The notes beneath the pieces were generated by a model. The model saw only the letters and a list, made by a program, of their open reading frames with translations, ran no database searches and was not told the origin of the DNA. Below are positions 28,133 through 40,699 of a DNA stretch of 64,000 bases, one piece after another (positions within the stretch are counted from its first letter, which is position 1; every line of letters starts with the position of its first letter). The translations under genes were made by a program, and so were the position numbers. Source of the stretch: Cedecea neteri (GTDB lineage: Bacteria > Pseudomonadota > Gammaproteobacteria > Enterobacterales > Enterobacteriaceae); NCBI RefSeq assembly GCF_000758325.1, contig NZ_CP009459.1, positions 1,550,001-1,614,000 on the forward strand, read 5' to 3'.

Positions 28133-29642
28133 GACGGACCATAACCTGAAAAAGTACGCCAAAAGTATACCACATTCGGTCTGGCCAGCGGACTGGCTGC
28201 GTAATGCTGAAAAAGACGCAGCCGATAGCCTGGGCATTACGCTTTATGAACTGATGCAGCGTGCCGGTGAAGCGGCATTTCAGATTGCCCGCGCGCGTTA
28301 TCCTGACGCCCGCCACTGGCTGATTGCCTGTGGACACGGAAATAACGGCGGGGACGGGTATGTTGTTGCCCGGCTGGCGCAGGCGGCGGGTTTTCAGACA
28401 ACGTTGCTGGCTGTAGAAAGCGATAAGCCCTTACCCGATGAGGCGAGTCAGGCGCGTGAAGCGTGGCTTAATGCGGGCGGCGTTCCGCACGCTCCCGATA
28501 AAATCTGGCCCGCAGACGTTGATTTGATTGTTGATGCCTTGCTGGGCATTGGCTTAAGCAGTGCGCCGCGTGAAGGCATTGCCCGGCTGATTGAGCAGAT
28601 GAACGTTCACCCTGCACCGGTTGTCGCCTTGGATATCCCTTCTGGTCTGCTGGCAGAAACAGGCGCTGTGCCCGGCCAGGTGGTTCAGGCTGCGGATACG
28701 GTGACGTTTATCGCACTGAAGCCAGGTTTGCTCACGGGGAAAGCGCGAGATGTGGTTGGCACATTGCACTATGCCGCCCTGGGGCTTGAACCCTGGCTCG
28801 AAGGGCAGGCCGCGCCCATTTCCCGGTTTGATGTTCAGCAGCTTGTCGGGTGGATTAAACCGAGGCGGCCGACGTCGCATAAAGGGGATAACGGGCGGCT
28901 GGTACTGATTGGGGGGGACTGCGGCACTGCCGGAGCCATTCGTATGGCCGGTGAGGCAGCACTGCGAGCGGGAGCTGGTCTTGTTCGGATACTTACTCGT
29001 GCTGAGAATGTTGCTCCGTTGCTTACCGCTTGCCCGGAGTTAATGGTTCATGAGCTGACGCCGCAATCGCTTGATGAGGCTCTGGAATGGGCGGATGTGG
29101 TGGCCATTGGGCCGGGGCTTGGGCAACAGGAATGGGGCAAGAAAGCGCTGCAGAAAGTCGAAAACAGCCGTAAACCGATGCTTTGGGACGCGGACGCGCT
29201 TAACCTTCTGGCAATCAACCCGGATAAACGTCAGAATCGCGTGATTACGCCTCATCCCGGCGAAGCGGCTCGACTGCTAAATTGCGCTGTGTCACAAATT
29301 GAGAGTGACCGCTTACTTGCAGTAAGGCGTTTGGTCAAACGTTATGGCGGGACCGTGGTCTTAAAAGGTGCCGGCACTCTGGTTGCCAGCCACGATCGGC
29401 TGGGCATTATCGACGTTGGCAATGCTGGGATGGGAAGCGGAGGAATGGGGGATGTGCTGTCGGGGATTATTACCGCATTGCTGGCACAGAAGCTTACCCC
29501 TTATGATGCTGCCTGTGCAGGCTGCGTGGCTCACGGCGCGGCGGCTGATGTTTTAGCCCGCCAGCGAGGCACGCGCGGTATGCTGGCAAGCGACCTGCTT
29601 TCAACGCTTTACCTGTTTGTTAACCCGGATTTGAATACCTGA
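28131..29642 (+). CDS. nnr: Bifunctional NAD(P)H-hydrate repair enzyme Nnr (YjeF)
   Basis: A 503-residue protein that repairs hydrated NAD(P)H. The N-terminal part (about 1-220) is the epimerase, with [17 protein letters not shown]. The C-terminal part (about 230-495) is the ADP-dependent dehydratase of the ribokinase-like fold, with [34 protein letters not shown] and [16 protein letters not shown]. It starts a cluster nnr-tsaE-amiB-mutL-miaA-hfq-hflXKC, conserved in enterics. tsaE follows after 4 bp. Confidence 0.97.
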   Translation: MTDHNLKKYAKSIPHSVWPADWLRNAEKDAADSLGITLYELMQRAGEAAFQIARARYPDARHWLIACGHGNNGGDGYVVARLAQAAGFQTTLLAVESDKPLPDEASQAREAWLNAGGVPHAPDKIWPADVDLIVDALLGIGLSSAPREGIARLIEQMNVHPAPVVALDIPSGLLAETGAVPGQVVQAADTVTFIALKPGLLTGKARDVVGTLHYAALGLEPWLEGQAAPISRFDVQQLVGWIKPRRPTSHKGDNGRLVLIGGDCGTAGAIRMAGEAALRAGAGLVRILTRAENVAPLLTACPELMVHELTPQSLDEALEWADVVAIGPGLGQQEWGKKALQKVENSRKPMLWDADALNLLAINPDKRQNRVITPHPGEAARLLNCAVSQIESDRLLAVRRLVKRYGGTVVLKGAGTLVASHDRLGIIDVGNAGMGSGGMGDVLSGIITALLAQKLTPYDAACAGCVAHGAAADVLARQRGTRGMLASDLLSTLYLFVNPDLNT

Positions 29643-29646
29643 AGCC

Positions 29647-30108
29647 ATGATGAATCGAGTTATTGCATTACCTGAAGAAGCGGCAACGTTAGCGTTGGGC
29701 GAACGCCTGGCACAGGCCTGTGAGGGCGCGACGGTGATTTACCTTTATGGTGACCTCGGCGCGGGCAAAACCACCTTTAGCCGCGGCTTTTTACAGGCGC
29801 TGGGGCACAAGGGCAACGTTAAAAGCCCAACCTATACATTAGTTGAGCCGTATCAGCTTGATAACCTGATGGTTTATCACTTTGACTTGTATCGCCTGGC
29901 TGACCCGGAAGAGCTTGAGTTTATGGGGATCCGTGACTACTTCACCAACGACGCAATTTGCCTGGTGGAATGGCCGCAGCAGGGGACAGGTGTGCTCCCG
30001 GACCCGGATGTCGAAATTCACCTGAGCTACGAGGCGCAAGGTCGCGAAGCGCGCATTGCTGCCGTTTCCTCATCTGGTGAAGCGTTACTGGCGCGGTTAG
30101 CCAAATAG
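29647..30108 (+). CDS. tsaE: tRNA threonylcarbamoyladenosine ATPase TsaE
   Basis: A 153-residue P-loop ATPase that works with TsaB and TsaD to place threonylcarbamoyl on A37 of ANN-reading tRNAs. The Walker A motif is [16 protein letters not shown] (near residues 33-48). [10 protein letters not shown] and [17 protein letters not shown] are conserved family blocks. Essential in E. coli. Two ATG codons stand side by side at the start; either fits. amiB follows after 13 bp. Confidence 0.97.
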   Translation: MMNRVIALPEEAATLALGERLAQACEGATVIYLYGDLGAGKTTFSRGFLQALGHKGNVKSPTYTLVEPYQLDNLMVYHFDLYRLADPEELEFMGIRDYFTNDAICLVEWPQQGTGVLPDPDVEIHLSYEAQGREARIAAVSSSGEALLARLAK

Positions 30109-30121
30109 CAAGGATGACGGG

Positions 30122-31453
30122 ATGATCTATCGCGTGAAAGGTTGGTTGATGGCTGGATTCCTGCTGCTGTGCTGTGCACAAGCGGGGGCGGCGGCGTTGT
30201 CTGATATTCAGGTTTCTAACGGTGAAAATCAGGCGCGTATCACTTTTAGTTTTATGGGTGACCCGGAATACACTTTTTCACAGGATAATAAGCGAAGCGT
30301 TGCGCTGGATATCAAACAAACCGGCGTGATTCGCGGCCTGCCTTTGCAGTTTAGCGGCAGCAATCTGGTGAAAAGCATCAGCGCCGGGCAGCCAAAAGAC
30401 GATCAATCTTTGCGCCTCGTCGTCGATTTAACCCAGCCAGGTAAAACCCGTGCCGTGAAACAGCAAAACGGGGCCAACTATACCGTTATCTTTACGATCA
30501 ACGCTGATGTACCTCCGCCGCCACCACCGCCGCCAGTTGTGGCTAAGCGCGTTGAACCTGTTGCCCCCGTTCAGGCTCCCGATCCGGCTCGTAATCCCTT
30601 TAAGCCTCAGCAGGTCACCGGCGTGATAGGTTCTAATACCGTCACTCGCCCGGCGGCTCGAGCAAAAAACAGCGGTCCGTCGGATACCGTCGTGGTCGCC
30701 ATTGATGCCGGTCACGGCGGTCAGGACCCCGGTGCGATTGGCCCCGGCGGTACGCAGGAAAAGAACGTCACTATTTCTATCGCGCGGAAGCTGAAAGCTC
30801 TGCTGAACGATGACCCAATGTTCCGCGGCGTACTGACTCGTGATGGGGATTATTTTATCTCGGTCATGGGGCGTTCAGACGTAGCGCGTAAGCAGAATGC
30901 AAACTTGCTGGTGTCCATTCATGCGGATGCAGCGCCGAATCGTGATGCCACTGGCGCATCTGTATGGGTGCTTTCTAACCGCCGTGCGAACAGTGAAATG
31001 GCGGGCTGGCTGGAGCAGCATGAGAAGCAATCTGAGTTGCTGGGCGGTGCGGGAGATGTGCTGGCAAATAGCCAGGCCGATCCCTACCTAAGCCAGGCTG
31101 TGCTGGATTTGCAGTTCGGTCATTCTCAGCGCGTCGGGTATGATGTGGCGACCAAAGTGTTGGCTCAGCTGCAGCGCGTCGGTTCTTTGCATAAGCGCCG
31201 CCCGGAACACGCGAGCCTGGGCGTGTTGCGTTCACCTGATATTCCTTCACTGCTGGTTGAGACGGGCTTTATCAGCAACAGTTCCGAAGAACGTTTGCTT
31301 GGCAGCGACACTTATCAGCAGCAAATAGCTCAGGCCATTTATGAGGGGCTGCGTAACTATTTCCGCGAGCACCCGCTGCAGTCTGCTCCATCGAATGAGC
31401 AAACTGCCCGTAGCCAACCAGGTTCGCCGCAGCAGGTCGCGGTGACCAACTAA
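30122..31453 (+). CDS. amiB: N-acetylmuramoyl-L-alanine amidase AmiB
   Basis: A 443-residue periplasmic amidase that splits septal peptidoglycan during cell separation, activated by EnvC. It has a signal peptide ending near AQAGAAA (about residue 24), an AMIN domain (about 25-125), a proline-rich linker with eight prolines in a row, and the zinc amidase_3 domain ([15 protein letters not shown], then [11 protein letters not shown], then LVETGFISN). It has the usual E. coli length and place before mutL. Confidence 0.97.
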   Translation: MIYRVKGWLMAGFLLLCCAQAGAAALSDIQVSNGENQARITFSFMGDPEYTFSQDNKRSVALDIKQTGVIRGLPLQFSGSNLVKSISAGQPKDDQSLRLVVDLTQPGKTRAVKQQNGANYTVIFTINADVPPPPPPPPVVAKRVEPVAPVQAPDPARNPFKPQQVTGVIGSNTVTRPAARAKNSGPSDTVVVAIDAGHGGQDPGAIGPGGTQEKNVTISIARKLKALLNDDPMFRGVLTRDGDYFISVMGRSDVARKQNANLLVSIHADAAPNRDATGASVWVLSNRRANSEMAGWLEQHEKQSELLGGAGDVLANSQADPYLSQAVLDLQFGHSQRVGYDVATKVLAQLQRVGSLHKRRPEHASLGVLRSPDIPSLLVETGFISNSSEERLLGSDTYQQQIAQAIYEGLRNYFREHPLQSAPSNEQTARSQPGSPQQVAVTN

Positions 31454-31462
31454 GGAGATAAC

Positions 31463-33340
31463 ATGCCGATTCAGGTTCTGCCGCCGCAGCTTGCGAACCA
31501 GATCGCCGCTGGCGAGGTTGTAGAGCGCCCTGCGTCGGTAGTAAAGGAGCTGGTTGAGAACAGCCTTGATGCCGGGGCCACGCGCATTGATATCGACATC
31601 GAGCGTGGTGGCGCGAAGCTCATTCGTATTCGGGACAACGGCTGTGGTATCAAGCAGGAAGAGCTGGCGCTGGCGCTGGCTCGTCATGCCACCAGTAAAA
31701 TCGCTTCACTTGACGATCTTGAAGCTATTATCAGCCTCGGGTTTCGCGGTGAAGCGCTGGCCAGTATCAGTTCCGTCTCCCGCCTGACCCTGACTTCACG
31801 TACGGCAGAACAAAATGAAGCCTGGCAGGCCTATGCTGAAGGGCGTGATCAGGCTGTGACGGTCAAACCAGCCGCGCATCCTGTCGGGACGACGCTTGAA
31901 GTGCTCGATCTGTTTTACAACACGCCAGCGCGCCGTAAGTTCATGCGCACCGAAAAAACCGAATTCAATCATATCGATGAAGTTGTGCGCCGCATTGCGC
32001 TGGCGCGGTTCGACGTTTCTATCACGCTCAATCACAACGGCAAAATGATTCGCCAGTACCGTGCCGTGCAGGAAGGTGCGCCACGCGAGCGCCGCCTGGG
32101 GGCCATCTGCGGTACGCCGTTTCTTGAACAGGCGCTTGCCATTGAGTGGCAGCACGGTGATTTGACTCTACGTGGCTGGGTTGCTGAGCCTTCTGCAACC
32201 ACTTCGGCCCTGGCGGAGATCCAATATTGTTATGTTAACGGGCGCATGATGCGCGACCGCTTAATTAACCATGCAATTCGTCAGGCCTGTGAAGACAAGC
32301 TGGGCGTGGATCAGCAGCCGGCCTTTGTGCTGTATCTGGAGATCGACCCGCATCAGGTGGACGTTAACGTTCACCCGGCTAAGCATGAGGTGCGTTTCCA
32401 TCAGTCACGGCTGGTGCATGACTTTATCTATCAGGGCGTGATCAGCGTACTTCAGCAGCAGGGTGAGAACGCTCTGGCGCTGGAAGAAACGGCGGAAACG
32501 CCTGTTGAGCGCTGGCAGCCGGAAAATCGTGTTGCCGCAGGGCGCAATCAGTTTGCCACGCCAGCCGTCGCGCGTGAGCCCCGTGAGGCTGCGACAAGGC
32601 AGAGTTCGCCTGTATCGGGCAGCGGTGGCCGTCCAGCCGGGGCCGGAGGCACGCCGCTTTGGCCACACGCTGCGCCAGGCTATCAAAAGCAGCAGGGTGC
32701 CCTTTACCATCAGTTGCTTGAGACACCTGACGTCGAGCCAAAACCTGTCGTTCGTGTTGAAGAGCCGGCTGCGTTAGAGGGCCACTCGCAAAGTTTTGGC
32801 CGGGTGTTAACGGTTTTACCGCCGGATAAAGCTTTGCTGGAGCGGCAGGGCAAACTTTCGCTGCTTTCGCTGGTGGTGGCCGAACGGTGGCTAAAACAGG
32901 CTCAACTGGCGCCAGGGAGTGCAGGTCTGCGCGCTCAGCCGCTGCTGATTCCGCTCCGGCTGAAAGTCAGTCGCGAAGAACATGACGTATTGGTTAAATA
33001 TCAGGCGCTTTTGAAAGAAATGGGCATTGAGTTTGATACCGATGCCCGGCAGATAACAATTCGCACGGTACCTTTACCTTTACGGAAACAAAATTTACAA
33101 ATCTTGATTCACGAACTGCCAGGATACCTGGCGCAACAGGCGGACGTTTCGGCGGGCCAACTGGCTTTGTGGATTGCTCGTCATTTGGCAAGCGATCACG
33201 AACAGTGGAGTCAGGCTCAGGCGATTACCCTGCTGGCAGACGTTGAACGTCTTTGCCCGCAGTTGGTGAAATCACCCCCCGGCGGTTTGCTACAACCTGT
33301 TGATTTACAATCGGCGATGAACGCCCTGAAAGATGACTGA
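31463..33340 (+). CDS. mutL: DNA mismatch repair protein MutL
   Basis: A 625-residue GHKL ATPase that links MutS mismatch recognition to MutH and UvrD. ATP-binding motifs are [16 protein letters not shown] with the catalytic Glu near residue 29, RDNGCGI and [11 protein letters not shown]. The variable linker (about 335-440) is rich in Pro, Gly and Ala and is about ten residues longer than in E. coli. The C-terminal dimerization domain ends [12 protein letters not shown]. Its last 8 bp overlap miaA. Confidence 0.98.
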   Translation: MPIQVLPPQLANQIAAGEVVERPASVVKELVENSLDAGATRIDIDIERGGAKLIRIRDNGCGIKQEELALALARHATSKIASLDDLEAIISLGFRGEALASISSVSRLTLTSRTAEQNEAWQAYAEGRDQAVTVKPAAHPVGTTLEVLDLFYNTPARRKFMRTEKTEFNHIDEVVRRIALARFDVSITLNHNGKMIRQYRAVQEGAPRERRLGAICGTPFLEQALAIEWQHGDLTLRGWVAEPSATTSALAEIQYCYVNGRMMRDRLINHAIRQACEDKLGVDQQPAFVLYLEIDPHQVDVNVHPAKHEVRFHQSRLVHDFIYQGVISVLQQQGENALALEETAETPVERWQPENRVAAGRNQFATPAVAREPREAATRQSSPVSGSGGRPAGAGGTPLWPHAAPGYQKQQGALYHQLLETPDVEPKPVVRVEEPAALEGHSQSFGRVLTVLPPDKALLERQGKLSLLSLVVAERWLKQAQLAPGSAGLRAQPLLIPLRLKVSREEHDVLVKYQALLKEMGIEFDTDARQITIRTVPLPLRKQNLQILIHELPGYLAQQADVSAGQLALWIARHLASDHEQWSQAQAITLLADVERLCPQLVKSPPGGLLQPVDLQSAMNALKDD

Positions 33341-34277
33341 AGATAAAAAAAGGCCACAGGCGATTTTTTTAATGGGGCCAACAGCCTCAGGCAAGACGGC
33401 ACTTGCTATTAATTTGCGTAAAACTTTGCCGGTAGAGTTGATAAGCGTGGATTCGGCCCTCATCTATCGTGGAATGGATGTCGGTACCGCTAAGCCAACG
33501 GAACAAGAGCTCGCCCAGGCGCCTCACCGGTTACTGGACTTGCTTGACCCGGCTCAGGCGTACTCTGCGGCAGATTTTCGCCGCGATGCGCTGGCCGAGA
33601 TGGCTGAAATTACCGCCGCCGGGCGTATTCCGCTGCTGGTCGGTGGGACCATGCTCTATTTTAAAGCGCTGCTGGAAGGGCTTTCGCCACTGCCGTCGGC
33701 GGACTCCGAAGTCAGGGCAAGAATAGAGCAACAGGCGGCAGAGCAAGGGTGGAATGCGCTGCATCGTCAACTGGAGGAAATCGATCCCGTTGCCGCTGCC
33801 CGGATTCATCCAAATGATCCGCAAAGGCTTTCCCGGGCACTGGAAGTTTTTTTCATTTCGGGTAAAACTTTAACGGAACTGACGCAAACGTCAGGAGAAG
33901 CTCTGCCGTATCAGGTGCATCAGTTCGCCATCGCCCCGGCGAGCCGTGAACTGCTCCATCAGCGAATTGAGCAGCGTTTTCATCAGATGTTAGCTTCAGG
34001 TTTTGAAGCAGAAGTGCGGGCGCTTTTTGCTCGCGGAGATTTGCATACGGAGATGCCTTCCATCCGTTGTGTGGGCTACCGCCAGATGTGGTCTTATTTG
34101 GCCGGTGAAACGTCATACGATGAAATGGTTTATCGAGGTATTTGCGCGACGCGTCAATTGGCTAAGCGCCAGATGACCTGGCTGCGTGGCTGGGAAGGTG
34201 TTCACTGGTTAGACAGTGAAAAACCAGAGCAGGCATACAGCGAAGTGCTACAGGTTGTTAGTGCGAAGCATGGGTGA
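33333..34277 (+). CDS. miaA: tRNA dimethylallyltransferase MiaA
   Basis: A 314-residue enzyme that adds the dimethylallyl group to A37 of UNN-reading tRNAs. The P-loop is [12 protein letters not shown] (residues 15-26), followed by [19 protein letters not shown] and [13 protein letters not shown]. Its ATG lies inside the end of mutL, so the two are translated in step. Lack of the modification changes rpoS and reading-frame keeping in E. coli; hfq follows 101 bp downstream. Confidence 0.98.
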   Translation: MTEDKKRPQAIFLMGPTASGKTALAINLRKTLPVELISVDSALIYRGMDVGTAKPTEQELAQAPHRLLDLLDPAQAYSAADFRRDALAEMAEITAAGRIPLLVGGTMLYFKALLEGLSPLPSADSEVRARIEQQAAEQGWNALHRQLEEIDPVAAARIHPNDPQRLSRALEVFFISGKTLTELTQTSGEALPYQVHQFAIAPASRELLHQRIEQRFHQMLASGFEAEVRALFARGDLHTEMPSIRCVGYRQMWSYLAGETSYDEMVYRGICATRQLAKRQMTWLRGWEGVHWLDSEKPEQAYSEVLQVVSAKHG

Positions 34278-34366
34278 ATGTGTACAATTGAATCGTCAGC
34301 GTGCGCAAATTTTTACGCAGTTTTTCAGAGCTAATCGCTCTTGAGTGACAAACAACAAACATATAA

Positions 34367-34690
<324 letters not shown>

Positions 34691-34717
34691 GGTTGCTTGC
34701 TGTTTTCCCGGTCGGGG

Positions 34718-34751
34718 GACCAGTTCAACTGCGTTCCCCGCTGGTCTTTTT
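34718..34751 (+). terminator. Terminator/attenuator between hfq and hflX
   Basis: GACCAG (34718-34723) and CTGGTC (34741-34746) form the outer stem, directly followed by TTTTT. The loop holds a second GC-rich block that can pair with the upstream GGGGG. It lies 28 bp after hfq and would cut the level of hflXKC message. Confidence 0.7.
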
Positions 34752-34765
34752 GAGAGGTTATACGC

Positions 34766-36046
34766 TTGTTTGACCGTTATGATGCCGGTGAGCAGGCGGT
34801 ACTGGTTCACATCTATTTTTCGCAAGACAAAGACATGGAAGACCTGGCGGAGTTTGAATCCCTGGTCTCTTCAGCCGGTGTCGAAGCACTGCAGGTGGTA
34901 ACCGGTAGCCGCAAATCCCCGCACCCAAAGTATTTCGTTGGTGAAGGCAAAGCCGTTGAGATTGCCGAGGCCGTTAAGGCTACTGGGGCGTCGGTTGTGC
35001 TGTTTGATCATGCGTTATCCCCCGCCCAGGAACGTAACCTGGAAGCCCTGTGCCAGTGCCGTGTTATTGACCGCACCGGGTTAATTTTAGATATTTTTGC
35101 CCAGCGTGCACGTACCCATGAGGGTAAATTGCAGGTTGAGCTGGCCCAGCTTCGCCATTTGGCTACGCGCCTGGTTCGCGGCTGGACCCATCTTGAGCGC
35201 CAGAAAGGCGGGATCGGTTTACGCGGTCCGGGGGAAACCCAGCTCGAGACAGACCGTCGCTTGCTGCGCAACCGCATTATGCTGATCCTCTCGCGTTTAG
35301 AACGTGTGGAAAAACAGCGCGAGCAGGGACGGCGTTCACGTAATAAAGCAGATGTGCCGACGATTTCATTGGTGGGCTACACCAACGCCGGTAAATCCAC
35401 GCTATTTAACAGAATTACCGCGGCCGATGTTTATGCCGCGGATCAGCTATTTGCCACACTCGATCCTACACTGCGCCGCATTGACGTCGCCGATGTGGGC
35501 GAAACCGTGCTGGCAGATACTGTCGGTTTTATTCGCCACCTGCCGCATGATTTGGTAGCAGCGTTTAAAGCCACTTTGCAGGAGACACGTCAGGCCACGC
35601 TGTTGTTACACGTGATTGACGCGGCCGACTTCCGGATGCAGGAAAACATTGCAGCAGTCGATACCGTACTGGAAGAGATTGAGGCGAATGAAATCCCTAC
35701 GCTGTTGGTCATGAATAAAATCGATGCGCTGGATGAGTTTGAGCCGCGTATCGACAGGAATGACGAGAATGTGCCGATCCGCGTCTGGCTTTCCGCACAG
35801 ACCGGTGCCGGTGTCCCACTGCTTTTCCAGGCTCTGACGGAGCGTTTGTCTGGTGAAATTGCGCAGCATACGCTGCGTTTACCCCCTCAGGCAGGGCGTT
35901 TGCGGAGCCGTTTTTATCAGCTTCAGGCAATAGAAAAAGAGTGGACAGAGGAAGACGGCTGCGTGGGGTTAGAAGTTCGTATGCCTATCGTGGACTGGCG
36001 TCGCCTTTGTAAACAAGAACCGGCACTCGCGGATTACATCGTTTAG
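34766..36046 (+). CDS. hflX: Ribosome-rescuing GTPase HflX
   Basis: A 426-residue GTPase that binds the large ribosomal subunit and splits stalled ribosomes, notably after heat shock. It starts with TTG ([16 protein letters not shown]) with GAGAGG before it, as in E. coli hflX. The N-terminal HflX domain has [18 protein letters not shown] (about residues 152-170), and the G domain has [12 protein letters not shown] and [15 protein letters not shown]. Lies between hfq and hflK. Confidence 0.97.
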   Translation: MFDRYDAGEQAVLVHIYFSQDKDMEDLAEFESLVSSAGVEALQVVTGSRKSPHPKYFVGEGKAVEIAEAVKATGASVVLFDHALSPAQERNLEALCQCRVIDRTGLILDIFAQRARTHEGKLQVELAQLRHLATRLVRGWTHLERQKGGIGLRGPGETQLETDRRLLRNRIMLILSRLERVEKQREQGRRSRNKADVPTISLVGYTNAGKSTLFNRITAADVYAADQLFATLDPTLRRIDVADVGETVLADTVGFIRHLPHDLVAAFKATLQETRQATLLLHVIDAADFRMQENIAAVDTVLEEIEANEIPTLLVMNKIDALDEFEPRIDRNDENVPIRVWLSAQTGAGVPLLFQALTERLSGEIAQHTLRLPPQAGRLRSRFYQLQAIEKEWTEEDGCVGLEVRMPIVDWRRLCKQEPALADYIV

Positions 36047-36130
36047 ACGCAATTAAGCCGGCTCATAAATGTCCTGAAGACTATTTCCCCCTCGGGGGAT
36101 ATCACCGCACAACAAATATGGAGCATAAAC

Positions 36131-37390
36131 ATGGCGTGGAATCAGCCCGGTAATAACGGACAGGACCGCGACCCGTGGGGAAGCAGCAAGCCTGGCGGCG
36201 ACTCTGGGGGTAACAAAGGAGGGCGCGATCAGGGGCCACCTGATCTGGATGATATCTTCCGCAAACTGAGCAAAAAGCTCGGCGGCCTTGGCGGTGGGAA
36301 AAGCGGTGGCAACGGCGGTGGTAATGCATCGCAGGGGCCTGGCAATCCTATTGGTGGTCGTGTAATCGGTATTGTGGCTGCAGCCGCGGTCATTATTTGG
36401 GCCGCAACCGGGTTCTATACCATTAAAGAAGCCGAACGCGGTGTTGTGACCCGCTTTGGTAAATTCAGCCATCTCGTTGAGCCGGGTCTGAACTGGAAAC
36501 CGACGTTTATCGACAGCGTTCAGGCAGTGAACGTTGAGTCGGTACGTGAACTTGCTGCGTCCGGTGTGATGCTGACTTCTGACGAAAACGTCGTGCGCGT
36601 TGAGATGAACGTTCAGTACCGCGTGACCGATCCACAGCGTTATCTGTTTAGCGTGACCAGTGCGGATGACAGCCTGCGTCAGGCCACCGACAGCGCTCTG
36701 CGTGGCGTTATCGGTAAATACACCATGGATAAGATCCTTACCGAGGGTCGTACCGTAATTCGTAGCGATACCCAGCGTGAGCTTGAAGAAACCATCAAGC
36801 CTTACAACATGGGCATCACGCTGCTGGACGTAAACTTCCAGACGGCACGTCCGCCGGAAGAAGTTAAGGCCGCCTTTGATGATGCTATTGCCGCTCGTGA
36901 GAACGAACAGCAGTACATTCGTGAAGCGGAAGCTTACAGCAACGAAGTGCAGCCTCGTGCGAACGGCCAGGCTCAGCGTATTCTGGAAGAAGCTCGTGCT
37001 TATAAAGCACAGACCGTTCTGGAAGCGCAGGGTGAAGTGGCTCGCTTCGCTAAGATGCTGCCAGAATATAAAGCCGCACCGCAAATCACCCGCGAGCGTC
37101 TGTATATCGAGACCATGGAAAAAGTCCTTAGCCACACCCGTAAAGTGCTGGTTAACGATAAAGGTGGCAACCTGATGGTGCTGCCGTTGGATCAGATGTT
37201 GAAGGGCGGCGCTCAGCAGCCGGCCGCGAAGAGCGATAACAGTGCAGCGAATAATCTGCTGCGTCTGCCGCCAGCGTCCAGCTCAAGCAGCAGTGCCAGC
37301 ACCTCTTCGTCCTCCTCGAGTGGCGATATCATGGATCAGCGTCGTGCCAATGCACTGCGCAACGATACCCAGCGCGTAGGGAGTGAATAA
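36131..37390 (+). CDS. hflK: FtsH regulator HflK
   Basis: A 419-residue inner-membrane SPFH (band 7) protein. With HflC it encloses the FtsH protease and limits its attack on membrane proteins and lambda CII. The N-terminal cytoplasmic part is rich in Gly and Asn (GGGKSGGNGGGNASQG), followed by one membrane span (GRVIGIVAAAAVIIWAATGFY, about residues 76-96) and the SPFH domain. The C-terminus has a serine run (SSSSSASTSSSSSSG). hflC follows after 2 bp. Confidence 0.97.
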   Translation: MAWNQPGNNGQDRDPWGSSKPGGDSGGNKGGRDQGPPDLDDIFRKLSKKLGGLGGGKSGGNGGGNASQGPGNPIGGRVIGIVAAAAVIIWAATGFYTIKEAERGVVTRFGKFSHLVEPGLNWKPTFIDSVQAVNVESVRELAASGVMLTSDENVVRVEMNVQYRVTDPQRYLFSVTSADDSLRQATDSALRGVIGKYTMDKILTEGRTVIRSDTQRELEETIKPYNMGITLLDVNFQTARPPEEVKAAFDDAIAARENEQQYIREAEAYSNEVQPRANGQAQRILEEARAYKAQTVLEAQGEVARFAKMLPEYKAAPQITRERLYIETMEKVLSHTRKVLVNDKGGNLMVLPLDQMLKGGAQQPAAKSDNSAANNLLRLPPASSSSSSASTSSSSSSGDIMDQRRANALRNDTQRVGSE

Positions 37391-37392
37391 CG

Positions 37393-38397
37393 ATGCGTAA
37401 GTCTTTTGTTGCAGTAATTATCATCGTGCTGGTCGTGATCTACACCTCGCTGTTCGTGGTGCATGAGGGCGAGCGCGGCATTACATTACGCTTCGGCAAA
37501 GTCCTGCGTGATGATGAAAACAAACCGGTCGTGTATGAGCCAGGTCTGCACTTCAAGATCCCGTTCATTGAAACCGTGAAAACCCTGGATGCCCGTATCC
37601 AGACGATGGACAACCAGGCCGATCGCTTTGTGACCAAAGAGAAGAAAGACCTGATCGTTGACTCCTACATCAAGTGGCGTATCAGCGATTTCAGCCGTTA
37701 CTACCTGGCTACTGGCGGTGGTGATGTTTCTCAGGCAGAAGTGCTGCTGAAACGTAAGTTCAGTGACCGTCTGCGTTCTGAAATTGGTCGTCTGGATGTG
37801 AAAGACATCGTGACCGATTCCCGTGGTCGCCTGACGCTGGACGTTCGTGATGCTCTGAACTCCGGTTCTGCGGGCACCGATGATGAAGTCGCTACGCCAG
37901 CAGCGGATGATGCGATTGCGTCTGCCGCAGCGCGCGTAACTCAGGAAACCAACGGCAAAGTGCCGGTGATTAACCCGAACAGTATGGCGGCGCTGGGTAT
38001 TGAAGTGGTGGATGTGCGTATCAAGCAGATCAACCTGCCGACAGAAGTGTCCGAGGCGATTTACAACCGTATGCGCGCAGAGCGTGAAGCGGTTGCCCGT
38101 CGCCACCGTTCACAGGGTCAGGAAGAAGCTGAGAAGCTGCGTGCAACCGCAGATTACGAAGTTACCCGTACGCTGGCAGAAGCCGAGCGTGAAGGGCGTA
38201 TCTCTCGTGGTGAAGGTGATGCGGAAGCCGCGAAGCTGTTTGCTGATGCGTTTAGCCAGGATCCAGACTTCTACGCCTTTATCCGTAGCCTGCGTGCCTA
38301 TGAAGCCAGCTTCCAGTCTAATCAGGACATTATGGTGCTGAGCCCGGACAGCGACTTCTTCCGTTACATGAAAACACCAGCCAATAGCGCACGCTAA
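37393..38397 (+). CDS. hflC: FtsH regulator HflC
   Basis: A 334-residue partner of HflK, with an N-terminal membrane anchor (SFVAVIIIVLVVIYTSLFVV) and SPFH domain starting HEGERGITLRFGKV. The helical stretch EAVARRHRSQGQEEAEKLRATADYEVTRTLAEAEREG is the coiled coil by which SPFH proteins assemble. Two bases separate it from hflK, which fits coupled, equal production. Confidence 0.97.
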   Translation: MRKSFVAVIIIVLVVIYTSLFVVHEGERGITLRFGKVLRDDENKPVVYEPGLHFKIPFIETVKTLDARIQTMDNQADRFVTKEKKDLIVDSYIKWRISDFSRYYLATGGGDVSQAEVLLKRKFSDRLRSEIGRLDVKDIVTDSRGRLTLDVRDALNSGSAGTDDEVATPAADDAIASAAARVTQETNGKVPVINPNSMAALGIEVVDVRIKQINLPTEVSEAIYNRMRAEREAVARRHRSQGQEEAEKLRATADYEVTRTLAEAEREGRISRGEGDAEAAKLFADAFSQDPDFYAFIRSLRAYEASFQSNQDIMVLSPDSDFFRYMKTPANSAR

Positions 38398-38412
38398 TCG
38401 CTGAGTAATGTG

Positions 38413-38440
38413 AAAGAGCCGGTTTACCGGCTCTTTTTTT
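38413..38440 (+). terminator. Terminator of hflC
   Basis: Perfect 11-bp arms AAAGAGCCGGT and ACCGGCTCTTT around TT, followed by TTTT. It ends the hflX-hflK-hflC transcript 16 bp after hflC. Confidence 0.92.
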
Positions 38441-38459
38441 ATGCCCGCAAAGGATGATT

Positions 38460-38657
38460 ATGAATTCAACAATCTGGCTGGCGCTTGCGCTGGTTTTGGT
38501 ACTCGAAGGCCTGGGACCGATGCTGTATCCGCGCATCTGGCGGCGAATGATTCTGGCAATGGCGCAATTACCGGACACGCTGTTGCGCCGTTTTGGCGGC
38601 GGTCTTGTGGTTGCTGGCATCGTGATCTACTACATGTTGAGTCGCGCCAGTAGCTGA
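38460..38657 (+). CDS. yjeT: Small inner-membrane protein YjeT (DUF2065)
   Basis: A 65-residue protein with two hydrophobic spans (TIWLALALVLVLEGLGPML and FGGGLVVAGIVIYYML) joined by a basic loop. It matches E. coli YjeT, whose function is not known to me. The ATG at 38460 (MNSTIWLAL) was chosen over an ATG 6 bp upstream by family likeness. It lies between the hflC terminator and purA. Confidence 0.9.
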   Translation: MNSTIWLALALVLVLEGLGPMLYPRIWRRMILAMAQLPDTLLRRFGGGLVVAGIVIYYMLSRASS

Positions 38658-38723
38658 GTGAAATTTATCCGGCAGAAACTGATTTTGTATACTAAAAGGG
38701 CTGTTCATCTGAGAAACCGATGG

Positions 38724-38754
38724 TAGAATCCATTTTTAAGCAAACGGTGATTTT
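38724..38754 (+). promoter_or_regulatory. purA -10 box and partial PurR operator
   Basis: TAGAAT at 38724-38729 is a likely -10 box. AAGCAAACGGTGATTT (38738-38753) keeps the left half of the PurR operator (GCAAACG) but departs on the right. PurR controls purA in E. coli. Binding here is inferred. Confidence 0.45.
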
Positions 38755-38756
38755 GA

Positions 38757-40058
<1,302 letters not shown>

Positions 40059-40066
40059 TGATGTCG

Positions 40067-40088
40067 CGGGGTGTGGTTTCACACCCCG
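40067..40088 (+). terminator. Hairpin after purA
   Basis: Perfect 9-bp arms CGGGGTGTG and CACACCCCG around GTTT. Only scattered T follow (TATCGCTTTCTT), so it is a weaker terminator. Confidence 0.7.
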
Positions 40089-40235
40089 TATCGCTTTCTT
40101 CCCGCCGCTTTATTCATCATTCCAATCAAATAAATTAGCTGGCAACCATATGGCTGGTTTATCATCAATATGTACCTGCTTTAAGGTGCAATTTGCCTTG
40201 CGCAAAGCGTTTCCCCTCCCACCCATGAGGTTGAT

Positions 40236-40661
40236 GTGCAGTTAACGAGTTTTACTGATTACGGTTTACGTGCTTTGATTTATATGGCTTCTCTTCCTGA
40301 AGGGAGAATGACCAATATCTCTGAAGTCACAGAGGTGTACGGCGTGTCCCGTAATCACATGGTGAAAATCATCAATCAACTCAGCCGCGCGGGCTATGTC
40401 ATGGCCGTGCGAGGAAAAAATGGCGGCATTCGTCTTGGTAAGCCTGCGGAAACGATCCGCATTGGCGACGTGGTGCGCGAGCTGGAGCCGCTCTCATTGG
40501 TGAACTGTAGCAGTGAGTTTTGTCATATCACCCCCGCCTGCCGACTCAAACAGGCTTTGGCTGAGGCGGTGCAGAGTTTCCTTCAGGAACTGGACAAGCA
40601 CACGCTGGCCGACCTGGTGGACCAAAACCAACCGCTCTACAAATTACTGCTGGTGGAATAA
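40236..40661 (+). CDS. nsrR: Nitric-oxide-sensing repressor NsrR
   Basis: A 141-residue Rrf2-family repressor. It starts with GTG ([19 protein letters not shown]). The winged helix covers about residues 1-60, and [15 protein letters not shown] gives the three cluster cysteines Cys91, Cys96 and Cys102 that hold an [2Fe-2S] cluster destroyed by nitric oxide. It normally shares a transcript with rnr, which begins 38 bp downstream. A perfect NsrR operator lies upstream of ytfE at 53783 in this window. Confidence 0.97.
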   Translation: MQLTSFTDYGLRALIYMASLPEGRMTNISEVTEVYGVSRNHMVKIINQLSRAGYVMAVRGKNGGIRLGKPAETIRIGDVVRELEPLSLVNCSSEFCHITPACRLKQALAEAVQSFLQELDKHTLADLVDQNQPLYKLLLVE

Positions 40662-40699
40662 TCACGATTCCATCTGCGGATGACAACGGAGGACCCGAA

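Noticed and set aside
36053-37135. 360-residue open frame on the strand opposite hflK
   Set aside because: It mirrors the codon pattern of the conserved hflK gene and has no recognisable domain. The same holds for long frames opposite kbaZ, cpdB, rnr and the radical SAM gene.
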